Source: Pempheris klunzingeri
Taxonomy: Eukaryota > Chordata > Actinopteri > Acropomatiformes > Pempheridae
Direction of reading: 5' to 3'
Assembly: GCF_042242105.1 (NCBI RefSeq)
Contig: NC_092022.1
Span: 13,574,001 to 13,638,000 of the forward strand
Length of the DNA: 64,000 nt
Shown: piece after piece, positions 39,701 to 48,387 of the stretch
Layout: every line of letters starts with the position of its first letter
Numbering within the stretch: position 1 is the first letter of the stretch
Made by a program: the position numbers and the translations under genes
The notes under the pieces: generated by a model
The model's database searches: none
What the model was told of the DNA's origin: nothing
The model's input: only the letters and a program-made list of their open reading frames with translations

Positions 39701-41342
39701 CAGCCTCCAGCCGTTTCAGGGCTTCCTCCTCAGATGGAGCGAAGACGAGAAGATCGTCCAGATAACAGAGGAGGCTGGAGAAGTTCAAATCCCCGAACAC
39801 ACTGATCATCATCCGCATGAATGATGCGGGACTGTTGCATAAGCCCTGGGGAAGTCTATTATATTCGTACAGGCCCAAGGGTGTCGTGAAGGCCGTGTAC
39901 CGCCTGTCAGACTCATGGAGGGGGATGTTGTAGAACCCTGATGTGAGATCCATGGTGCTGAAAAAGGCATTACCACCAAGGGCGGCAAGACAGTCGGCCT
40001 GGTGAGGCAGTGGGTGGGCGTCCTTGACGGTCTTGGCATTAAGCCAGCGAAAGTCAGTACAGATCCTTAGTTCTCCTGACTTCTTCCAGACAAGGACCAG
40101 CGGCGAAGCATATTCGCTGACTGACTTACTGATGATACCTTTCAACTCCATCTCAGACAGCACCTCTCTCAGTTTATGATAGTGAGCTGGAGGGACACGG
40201 CGATAGGGCAGTCTGAAGGGACGATCATCAGTGAGGTGTATTCGATGGACAAACTCCTTCGCTTCCCCACAGTCCAACTTGTCTTTGGAGAAGACATCTT
40301 GGTAAGCGAGCACAAGTTCACCGAGCCGCTGTTTCCACTCACCCGACACCTCACAGTCTTCAAGGTTGATGTCCGCCAATCCACAGTCCTTAAGCCGCTG
40401 AAAGAGGTTAGGGGTGGCGCCTGAGTTGGGGTTAGGGTCAGTCTGACTGGTCTGTGGCCTACTCACACCCTGGGAGAGAGGGAGGTCCTCCACTGCCACA
40501 CAAGGAAACACGTCTGCCACTTTTGCATTGCGGCGCAGTGTCACAGGTTTCATTGTTGGGTTAAGGATCTTCATTGGGACCCAACGATCTCCCCACATGG
40601 GTGTCACAACCCTCCCAATGATGATATCTTTAGGGGCTGAACGGGAAGAGGTGGGCTCCACAATGACAGTGCTCCCAGGAGACACAGGAGCACTACTGGG
40701 TAGCTTTCCCCACACCAGATGCTCCCCCTGTGGTGCAAGAGTGATAGCCTGCCGCAGTCTGACTGTTCCAACTTTATCAGGCAGTTCAGGACCAGACCAA
40801 CGAGTAATGCAACTGAGCAACTGAAGAAATTGCTCACAATCAGGGTCCGAGGTGCTGGAGTGGATGAGCTCCCAGTACTTCTCATCGGACTTCATCCTCT
40901 GTATTATGGGTCTAATGACGTTGCTTCCAACGATGAGCTCGTCTCTCTGCCCCGGGACAAGGAAAGTCGGCACAATGAATTTGGACCCATAAAGCTCAAT
41001 TTCCAGGTCATAAATACAACTGGGTTGTGTTGTAAGGCCGCCACAGCCGACAAGGACTACCTTCTCAGGCACAAGCTGACGATCAGGGAGAACACCAGCA
41101 GCTCTAAGCTTGGACTCCGCCTCCACACTGAGCGTGCATGACATGCTCCCTGAATCAAGCATCCCTCTCAAAGTAGACTGACCCCCGACAGACACTGGAG
41201 CATAAAACAGGTCACTAGCTCCTTCCACTCTATGTGAACCCACAACAATAACTTTTTTGTCATCAGGGAGACCACTACAGCAGTTCACGTAGATTGATTG
41301 CAAGTCATTTTCCTTACTGAGGGTGTTACCAGTACCGCCCAT
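36798..41342 (-). CDS. pol: Pol polyprotein of the Ty3/gypsy element (protease-RT-RNase H-integrase)
   Basis: An uninterrupted frame of 1514 residues counted from the first ATG. Translation probably enters upstream by -1 frameshifting from gag at 41372-41378, since the frame is open from there. The aspartic protease has its active-site DSG at residues 63-65. Reverse transcriptase has D465 in STMDLTSGF and YLDD at 527-530. RNase H follows with D704, E747, D773 and D816. The integrase zinc-binding residues are H1009/H1014 and C1044/C1047, and the catalytic triad is D1076, D1135 and E1171, with exactly 35 residues between the last two. After the catalytic core comes a basic segment (KLSDKWLPVVFTVV) in the place of a GPY/F module, then a Pro/Ser/Asp-rich tail. 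No key residue is missing. Antisense open frames in this interval are shadows. Confidence 0.95.
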   Translation of the reverse strand: MGGTGNTLSKENDLQSIYVNCCSGLPDDKKVIVVGSHRVEGASDLFYAPVSVGGQSTLRGMLDSGSMSCTLSVEAESKLRAAGVLPDRQLVPEKVVLVGCGGLTTQPSCIYDLEIELYGSKFIVPTFLVPGQRDELIVGSNVIRPIIQRMKSDEKYWELIHSSTSDPDCEQFLQLLSCITRWSGPELPDKVGTVRLRQAITLAPQGEHLVWGKLPSSAPVSPGSTVIVEPTSSRSAPKDIIIGRVVTPMWGDRWVPMKILNPTMKPVTLRRNAKVADVFPCVAVEDLPLSQGVSRPQTSQTDPNPNSGATPNLFQRLKDCGLADINLEDCEVSGEWKQRLGELVLAYQDVFSKDKLDCGEAKEFVHRIHLTDDRPFRLPYRRVPPAHYHKLREVLSEMELKGIISKSVSEYASPLVLVWKKSGELRICTDFRWLNAKTVKDAHPLPHQADCLAALGGNAFFSTMDLTSGFYNIPLHESDRRYTAFTTPLGLYEYNRLPQGLCNSPASFMRMMISVFGDLNFSSLLCYLDDLLVFAPSEEEALKRLEAVFSRLRANNLKLAQRKCYFLRRSVRFLGHVVDCGGVSVDEEKVRAISAFKREDLMNDDGCTPSQRRVKSFLGMVLYYQHFIPGCSSIAKPLYTLTAGQKRRAKGSFGRRRAGTFRELTPQDWTPACDKAFEDLKSALLNSVMLAHPDFDRPFVLSTDASLDGLGAVLSQVPAGEEKARPIAFASKTLSRSQANYPAHRLEFLALKWAVCDKFSHWLKGHRFTVWSDNNPLTYILTKPKLDACEQRWVSKLAPYCFEIKHIPGRLNVVADALSRDPFVRPLRQRLLCEPYSELLDQVCDVSDGCVQDAFRLTCQPQSLGSASHSAAIEGSMSEDDVSSLLSSLDEWDSAPRQRAASAADHLTTLRLPDQDMLPSLSLAELQSHQQQDPVISRVAHYVDRKRRPSRRERCNESQPTLRVLKQWDKLTLLDGILYRVTKDPLTKQKRFQFVVPESLKEDALMGVHDRAGHQGQPRTLSLARQRFFWYDMEKDIRSHVKHCHRCVLSKTPEPSARAPLESIKTSVPLELVCIDFWSAEDNHNKAVDVLVVTDHFTKLAHAFPCQDQTAKRVAKKLWDNFFCIYGFPQRLHSDQGANFESELIAELLELSGVGKSHTSPYHPMGNGSTERFNRTLGNMLRSLPLRSKQKWPQMIQTMTFVYNCTVHETTGFAPFYLMFGRVPRLPVDLLFKNVLHDLTVGDYGAYVKSLLEDLHCAMALAQKNCTAEQRHQCDQYNKRVKGQPLSLGDQVLLANKGVKGKRKLSDKWLPVVFTVVASKPALHIYRIRDPKGHERVVHRNLLLQVNFLPLEEAVDDDAPMSMAATGMANDPPGSGWHEADVSDLDTAAATAEPSLADSLSSVGDWDDGRTASWVRERSSIDGLPNPDCQPLPPVAASLAAGGPATALDPPTALLDSLPQPPPASPPQASGADGLLTSRFGRIIKPVCRFIESMAQLDSMLGVQLDTRPAVLHV

Positions 41343-41378
41343 GTTACCCCTCTCCTTACACAGGCGGCCTAGTTTAAA
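41335..41378 (-). promoter_or_regulatory. Programmed -1 ribosomal frameshift signal between gag and pol
   Basis: The last gag codons are GAT TTA AAC TAG. The heptamer T-TTA-AAC (plus-strand 41372-41378) is a canonical X-XXY-YYZ slippery site, and shifting back one base enters the open pol frame with no stop before pol. A four-base spacer is followed by CCGCC (41363-41367), which pairs with GGCGG (41335-41339). Loop bases GAGGG (41348-41352) can pair with CCCTC at 41319-41323, giving a possible H-type pseudoknot. The slippery site and frame relation are direct readings; the fold is inferred. Confidence 0.85.
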
Positions 41379-42883
41379 TCAGCACTGGAGGGAGAAGGCA
41401 GTGGCATGGCTGGAGAAGGGGAGGCCAGCTGGCACTGGCTCTTTATGTGACCGGGACTGAAGCAGTTGAGGCACAATCTGTACAGCCTACAGTGTGCATG
41501 GGTAGAGTGATCCCTGGAACCACAAACCTTGCATGCAAGAGGCTCAGAAGGCAGTGGGTTACGGGGTTGACCAGTTCGATGGTGGGCTGGTTGACGGTTG
41601 CCCTGCTGTCGGCTGACTGGCCTTTGAGTGGTTGCAAGGGAAGCGTTGCACAAGGACAGAACTTTGTCAAACATTGCCACAACCTGTTGAACACCAAGGT
41701 TGGTAGTAGGTGAGTCAACGGCAGCATGAGCAGGGTCAGAGACGGCAGAAGGAGGCGGAGACAGAGAAGCAGGCTCACGTGGGCTCACTACAACATTGTC
41801 TGACTGGGGCTGACTGCAGGCCAGGGCAGAGGCTAGTAGAGAGTTAGAAGGTATCTTTGGTTGGTGTGCTACTAAAGCAGCCTGGGACGTGCTAAGATCA
41901 GGAGGGTGGAAAGAATCAGCCACGGGGCTCTGACTGTAGGCCGACAAACCCACTGTGTGCTGGGATTGGGCTGCTGTCTTCCTCAAATGTCTCATGTGAG
42001 CATCCAGACGCTCCTGAACCTCCGCTGTAGTCCACTGCTCCGGTGCCTTCAGTTGGAATGACATGGCAAGCCTGGGGTCAGGACAATGATTAATGAACAT
42101 TAAGACCACTTCAGCACCGGGGTCCTCCACAGATTTACCCCGCCTCCGCAGACATTCGTCAGCGGCGTCGATGGACTTGTTAAGGCGAATCCAATAGTCC
42201 ATAGCATTCTCACCAACACGGGGAATGGTGCTGTAGAAATCTTTCATGGGTAAGTTTGAGTATGTGAGCTCACTGAAGTTACCTTTCAATATGTCAAACA
42301 CAGCTGTGAGCTGGTCGGCTGTACTCAGTTTAGGGCGGCTGCGGAGCGACACCTTGACCACATCCCTAGCTTTGCCTGTCAGTCTCGACATTATCAGGTC
42401 AAACATTTCAGCAGGAGTGTCACATTTCACCCTATTCAGGTAACATCTCATCATGTCCTCCCATTCATGAACAGAGAACACATCAGCATGATCACCCCTG
42501 AAGTAAGGTGGAGCTTTGGTGTCTGACTGCACAACAACCTTCAACTGAGACAAACCTGCATTGCTGGATGACTCACTTTCAGTGGGAGACTGAGGCTGGA
42601 CAGTACTGGGTTGGTGAATGGTGTTAAGGCTGGCTGAGATGTTTTCTCCAATTTGTTTAGCCAAACTTGCAATCATGTCTCCAAAATCATCAACTGATAT
42701 GACTTGTGTGGGCTTGGGGTTTGACTGGGTAATTGGCGTGGAACTAGCAGTGGGGGTCAGAAGTGGGTTAACTGTCTGATCAGCTGTGTATTCTGGAACA
42801 CCGGGGGACATGAACCGACCCCTTCCAGCAACCCATCTGCCCCTCCCCACTCCAAATGTGACATCATGCAAATGTCTATCCAT
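41369..42883 (-). CDS. gag: Gag protein of the Ty3/gypsy element
   Basis: An uninterrupted minus-strand frame ending in TAG at 41369. The frame is open to an ATG at 43012 (547 residues), but the ATG at 42883 (504 residues) opens a more Gag-like start (MDRHLHDVTFGVGRGRW), so I prefer it; the 43 residues before it are Cys/Phe-rich. A Gln/Ser/Pro-rich N-terminal part leads to a helical capsid-like middle. Near the C-terminus (residues 494-527 of the longer form) are a diverged cysteine-histidine finger and a perfect CCHC knuckle, C-x2-C-x4-H-x4-C (CLNCFSPGHIKSQC), expected to bind the element's RNA. Gag forms the particle; its stop directly follows the frameshift heptamer. Confidence 0.92.
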   Translation of the reverse strand: MDRHLHDVTFGVGRGRWVAGRGRFMSPGVPEYTADQTVNPLLTPTASSTPITQSNPKPTQVISVDDFGDMIASLAKQIGENISASLNTIHQPSTVQPQSPTESESSSNAGLSQLKVVVQSDTKAPPYFRGDHADVFSVHEWEDMMRCYLNRVKCDTPAEMFDLIMSRLTGKARDVVKVSLRSRPKLSTADQLTAVFDILKGNFSELTYSNLPMKDFYSTIPRVGENAMDYWIRLNKSIDAADECLRRRGKSVEDPGAEVVLMFINHCPDPRLAMSFQLKAPEQWTTAEVQERLDAHMRHLRKTAAQSQHTVGLSAYSQSPVADSFHPPDLSTSQAALVAHQPKIPSNSLLASALACSQPQSDNVVVSPREPASLSPPPSAVSDPAHAAVDSPTTNLGVQQVVAMFDKVLSLCNASLATTQRPVSRQQGNRQPAHHRTGQPRNPLPSEPLACKVCGSRDHSTHAHCRLYRLCLNCFSPGHIKSQCQLASPSPAMPLPSPSSADLN

Positions 42884-43548
42884 ATTATGAACCACAAAAA
42901 AAAATCTACCCCTGGCACCACAAAGAGCTATGCTAATATCACAATATGAGTGCAATATTGGCAGAAAAGAAAAACTGTGACAGTTATGCACAAACCAACA
43001 GTATGAGTACAAATAAAGAGCATAAAATCCCCCAAAATGTAACTTAAATCCTCATATGCATGACCACATATAAGAGATCAAGAAAAAAAATGAAATGATC
43101 CAAAACTGATGTAAAACAAAAAGGCTCAGTTCAAAAACTCGACCAATATAAATTATGAGCCCATCAACCTGTCATCAGTTATAATATGCCCTCTCAGGTT
43201 TGTCCTGTTCCTGCTGTTAAATGTCTTCACCTGATTTGTCCTTCAATGCACTGGCGGGTCATAGTAGTATCACCAGCATAAACCAACATGAAATAAAATC
43301 ACGGGAGAAAGAGAGGACGAAAAAACAAAAGTCACACACTCCAAAGCAGTGGTCCGGAGTCTCTTTGACGAGTTTTTAATCAGTCAGCAAACCTCGCGCA
43401 CCCGCGGGAGCAAGCACAGTTCTCCGACGCCGCGGAGCAGCAGCGACAAATAGGCAGGAATGACGAACAGGAGCCAGGAGCCAGGAACCAGGTGTCAGCA
43501 GCCGTACCCCGGGAACCAGACGGGCGCTGATCGGGGATGCAACGGGTC
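42884..43548 (-). other. Untranslated leader of the retrotransposon
   Basis: Sequence between the primer binding site and the preferred gag start. The part near the LTR is GC-rich with short direct repeats (GGAGCCA / GGAACCA around 43468-43492). It probably contains the packaging region; no individual signal can be named. Confidence 0.5.
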
Positions 43549-43560
43549 GTAACGGCACCA
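43549..43560 (-). other. Primer binding site, probably for tRNA-His
   Basis: Two nt inside the 5' LTR, the element strand reads TGGTGCCGTTAC. It is complementary to the 3' end of vertebrate tRNA-His(GUG) (...GTCACGGCA plus CCA, recalled) at 11 of 12 positions, the first nine being contiguous. No other vertebrate tRNA 3' end that I can recall fits as well. Confidence 0.65.
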
Positions 43561-43562
43561 AG

Positions 43563-43983
43563 TGTAACCGGTGGTGTCTGACTCTGCGTTGTGTGTGAGA
43601 CAGAGACTCGGGCGCCGATAACTTTTGAAAGCCGTATCTGCTTTATTTGCAGCTCCTGACAACAGCAACGTATACAAAATCCTCCGGTCAGTCTTTTCAG
43701 ATGCATGCCCCTCTCCCACGGAGACCAAAAACAAACTCGAGCACGAGGTAAAAATTCCGGAACCCTTGTCTTCCGGGGTGTGTCACATTACAACCAGAAC
43801 GTAGGGGTACCAACTAAAACTGTTGCACAATAGTTCCACATACCGACTCGGAGGCCAACCTGTCAGGTGTTAACTAAAATGAATATGACTAAAATAAACT
43901 TAATGTAACACAGATTTTGTGTAATTAAACAATAACAAATCTATAATATATGTACACATTGCTGTATAATTGACCCTGTTACA
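43563..43983 (-). repeat. 5' LTR of the Ty3/gypsy element
   Basis: 421 bp, TGTAAC...GTTACA, indistinguishable by eye from 36057-36477. On the element strand U3 starts at 43983, with a TATA-like patch near 43941-43952. AATAAA is at 43647-43642, so U5 is short, roughly the last 60 nt. U5 includes a 13-nt block at 43581-43593 complementary to the tRNA-His anticodon arm. Confidence 0.95.
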
Positions 43984-43987
43984 CATA
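43984..43987. repeat. Target-site duplication, right copy (CATA)
   Basis: Matches CATA at 36053-36056. Removing the element restores one continuous host sequence, TTGACATTACATATTCAC. Confidence 0.85.
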
Positions 43988-46900
43988 TTCACATTAGAAA
44001 TACAATGTCATAAAGCATGTGCTTCAGTCTCAGAGAGGGGAAGTGCTGTCTACTGATTATTTCTGCAGGTTTAGGCTGAAATTACATGACACCAAATAAA
44101 GAGCGCCGAGCCACTGAAATCTTACCCCTCAAATAGTATTTTCAGCTGCAAGCTTGTTTTATTTTAACATCATAAACAGGAGTTGGACTGGATTAAATTA
44201 AAAATGAGACCGTGTCATTGACAGGCGAGCAAAACTCAAGAAGGCAGAGTCATAATTGGATTTTGAACGCCCTTGTTTTCCCAATCGGACATGCTTATGT
44301 TCTGTAGGGACATCTAGTGGCTACAAGTGCTCCTAGCAAATTTATTTATTTATTTATTTATTTTTTGGTGTCATAGCCGATTAGTTTTGTACGGGACAAC
44401 AATTAATGTTTCAGTTACTAATCCCAGTGGACTCCATTATTTAGACGTTTATGTTGGTGCTTGTTTGCCTCTTTACCAGTAACTGGATTAATGATGGTAT
44501 CAGCTTCCTCTCCCAGCCCTCAGCTGACATGGACCGGAAGTACGCAGAGGCAGCAAAAGACGGCCCACAGCCAGGTAACCCCAGAGTCTAATTTACATGT
44601 CCTGTCCTCTCTGTAATTCGCCAGTGGTATGAATCGCTGCAGTGTTGCAGAAAGTGTAATAATTTGTGCTCCCCGCGGCCTCACTGGGTGAACAGGGCCA
44701 TAACCCCAACAAGTCACCTCTGCAATGTCTAATCCAACAACCCCAAGGACACTCAAATGTGTCATCAAGTTAAGTAGCGAGTAATATCACTACTTCTGCT
44801 GTTGCTTGTTTTTCGGTTATTGCTGTTTTTTCTTTTTTCTTATTGATTGGTTGACGTCAGGCCTACATTTTGTAAGTGACACTCCACAGCACTGCCTGTA
44901 GTGCAAGGCTGTGTTACAGTGCGGTGCGTTCAGGTGATCTGACGTTTAGTTTTTGCCTATGATAATATGCTGTGGGCCAACGTTATATGCATATGAAAAG
45001 TGTTGTGATTTATATGTATGTGCCAGTGGAAGTTTTGTTCTGATGTTGGTGCTGAAGAGATCGTTTGGGAGTCACAAAAAATATCATCATTGATCCTTTA
45101 GAGACTGTGAATATCAGTGCTGCATTTGGTGTCAAGTTTGGTCAATACAATAAATACAATACAGTTAATGATAGTTGCTGAAATATGTCGCTGTGGATCA
45201 AAGCAGTGATCAGATACACAGATATCGACAACAACATTTCTTTAGGCGAGTTGGTTAAAGAAACAAACAATGGCATGAAGCAGAACAGATGTAGAAATTG
45301 CACAGCTTTAACTCCAATATCTGGATATTTGACATCTAAAATGCAGAAGTTTGCAAAGCAAACACAAATAGTCATTCTCTGGGGTAACTTATTTCATGAT
45401 GTGCATAGATTTGGCTATCAAGGTTTGACAAATATACTGTAGCTAAATTGCTTGTATGACTCTTGAATGAATACATTGAGCATGTAATTTTATAATGTAT
45501 CCCCTAGAGGTCAGGATAGCTCTGCTCTTAGTTATGTGCTTTGCATTTAACAACTGCATTAAGTGCTGAATCAGAAGACTCTTGTGCATTGATCATAGGC
45601 AGTCAATGATACTCTTCTCAATGGAGAGACCATATACACTGGGGTCTTTTTATAGTGCTCTCTGTTTGTAATTTATTTCAACTTATAAATACAGATCAAG
45701 ATTTTCTTACATGTGGTAATACATTTCATAAAGCCATTTCAGCCTTTTGACGTGAAAGGCAAGGTTTTTCAGTTGCCTTATGAATAATTTATGAGTCTTT
45801 AAAATAGACATAATATATTAGTTGAAAAGGGATGCAATACCAGAGAAAAGATTTTTGCCAAATGTTTATCCACCCTTCTAAGGCCCAGTCCTGAAGTCCT
45901 TTTTGACCTTATAATTTGGGCTAAACCTTCCTCCTTATGTTGAAAAATTAACATTTTGTTTGTTTGTCGGAAAGTCTCGATAAGAATATTTTCTGAAGGT
46001 GCTTCTAATAGTTAGATTGGATTGTGCCTCACATCTCTACTTAGAAAGTGTAACTTCATACAACATGCTCTAGATGTCAGTGTTTGCCTGTGTCACCGTT
46101 TCTGTTGACTACCTCTGGATGTGTTGTAACTCCTCATAAATGAAATTATGATACATTAAGATTTGCACAGTCTGTGACCAATTATGAAAGCTGAAATATA
46201 TAAACAGAATTCAGATGATTTATAATGGCTGTGGAAAGTACCATGGCCAGTGGCAAGAATTTGTAAAGTGACTAAAACTCAAATTGAATGGCAGTGGCTT
46301 ACAACATGACAGAGCTCATGCTTCACATTAAATTGAACAAATAATTTACAAAAAAACTTTCAAGGAGGAGTAAAGAAGATTCTCCAACTGCTTTGAACGA
46401 TAGAGGGGAAAGATTCTTCGTGTTGACAGTGAAGCCGGAGACTTTTATTTGACCAAACTTCCCTCCTTCAAACATGGACAGAGGAGTCATGTTTAGTGTT
46501 TGTTGTTAATCTCTCCCTGTGCAGAACTCCAGAACGGGAATCCTCAGAGTGCTCCAAGCTGGGGATTCGGACTTTGTGGCCGCAGCCTGTGCAGAGACAG
46601 ATAGGCCTGCCTGTTTTATATGTAAAGCTGCCAGCCAAAAAGCACGGGCCCGCAGGGTACTCCGCACAACTCCTTTGTTGCAGCCAAACTGTGACGGGGT
46701 CCCACTGTCTAAGCTTCTTTGCATTCTGGGAGCACAAGAGATGGAAAGGACACTGAAGATGGTAGGTGGGTAAATTCGGACCTTTTTTAGGAATTCATGT
46801 TCACACGCTTCTAACACAGCGAGCCACGGGGCCTGGGCAACAACATCCTGTTTAAAATAATATGGGCAGAGGACAAGACTGCCCCTCCCTCTTCCTCTTT

Positions 46901-48359
46901 TATTTTCCCACCAGTTCCTCCATTTCTTTTCTTATACCCCTCGTTTGGTGTGTCCATTGTGATAAATACTTAGCGATAATATTGCTCAGCCCTTCACTGC
47001 CCGGGATTATTCTGCACTGTCAATCATTGATTTGGCCCAATGGGGCACTTTGATGTGCGTTAGGACTTGATGAGTTGACTATTAATTGAACCTCACATTC
47101 AAGCCAATCACAGGCTCCGACTTCCTCATCCTCTATCAGCACAGCCGCAGTGAATGGCCTCATTTTAGCCTCATGGGCATGTTATCATTGCAAATGAGTT
47201 GGTTATCGTCAAGACTGCCTAAACAAATAAACAGTCCAAGGGTGGATCAGAGGAGTTTCCCTATGAGCTCCTCTACAGCAGCTCAGTCATTATGTTTAAA
47301 GATGTGCTTGGTTGTCGTATGAATATGTGTATTTTGTTTTGGTTTTTGGGTACAGATTGACTGCTCTGGAGATGCATATTTACTTTAATAAAATGTTATA
47401 AAAAAGATTGTTTTGGCAGTTGTGCCAAATGTTTGGCCTGTGTCTCAGAATCTGAAGAAACAACGATAAACTGATATAATGACTGTAAGTATACAGTGTT
47501 GCTTGATTTGCAGCTGTGTAGAACAACGTTGCCAAACCAATCTAGAGAAAGCAGATGCCAAGAAAGTGGTGGGCTATCTGGTTCTGCTCAGTCTGACTGT
47601 AATTTCCTGTAACACAGGACGTGGCGCTGGTTCTAGGCAAACAGCTCTCCTTTGAAGAATGATTTGAAAATATACATTTTAATAAGGTGCACTGAAGCAC
47701 GGCCGACGAGACACAAGAAAAAGATAAAAAGGAGATTGCATATCTGAAATAAGCTGGTGATGGGAGGGAGGGGGAAATAAAGGAGAGGCAGAGAATAATG
47801 GGGGTAAGGAGAGGACCTGTAACAGCAAGGTGTTTTTTCTTTAATTGAAGTGGCTGGGGAATGTGAAATGGAATGACATGCTTTGGGCAAATCAATTGTG
47901 AACATGTTGTGAATGTAGAGCACTTTAGCGCCTTTTTTAATCTGCTACACAAAATAATGCAAATATCACAGACGTCTGCGTCGGCTGCCTGTTATTTCTT
48001 CACATAATGAAGCCACCTCTCCCATCAAGTCTTTTTCTTTCAGGCAATCAGACAGCTGCTTGAGTCATTTCACACTGTTTGTTTGAAGATGGAAAAGAAA
48101 ATTGACAAGTTGACTCCCTAATACAAAAGTCAGACTATCCACAGAATTTGTGTAGTGGATTTTTTTTTTTTTCCAACTTTGTTATTGCCATGGACATGCC
48201 TCAGTCCTCTGCTACCCTTCTCTTTCTTTCTCACTCATCTCTTGTTTCTATACTCCCTCTTCCCCACCTTTCTATTTTTAGGGAGAGTGCCTTTAATTAT
48301 GCATGTTGTCATAGTGCTTTTAGCATTACTGTTGTTTAAGAATATGTGCGTGTCTATCT

Positions 48360-48387
48360 CACACACACACACACACACACACACACA
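48360..48387. repeat. (CA)n microsatellite
   Basis: About 14 CA units in the intergenic region. Confidence 0.9.

Larger units (their letters stand above)
36057..43983 (-). mobile_element. Complete Ty3/gypsy-type LTR retrotransposon
   Basis: The order on the minus strand is 5' LTR (43983-43563), a primer binding site, a leader of about 0.65 kb, gag, pol, a short 3' untranslated stretch, a purine tract and the 3' LTR. Within pol the order protease, reverse transcriptase, RNase H, integrase is that of Ty3/gypsy elements; Copia-type elements place integrase before reverse transcriptase. LTRs are identical by eye, both frames are open and a CATA duplication flanks the element, so the insertion is recent and possibly still competent. 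There is no envelope-like third frame and I see no chromodomain. Lineage within Ty3/gypsy is unresolved. It sits between atp6ap1l and cacna2d3 in antisense to both. Confidence 0.95.

Noticed and set aside
43495..43734. Small minus-strand ORFs inside the LTRs and leader (also 36028-36228)
   Set aside because: They cross the LTR, U5 and PBS, have no family resemblance and are explained by non-coding parts of the element.
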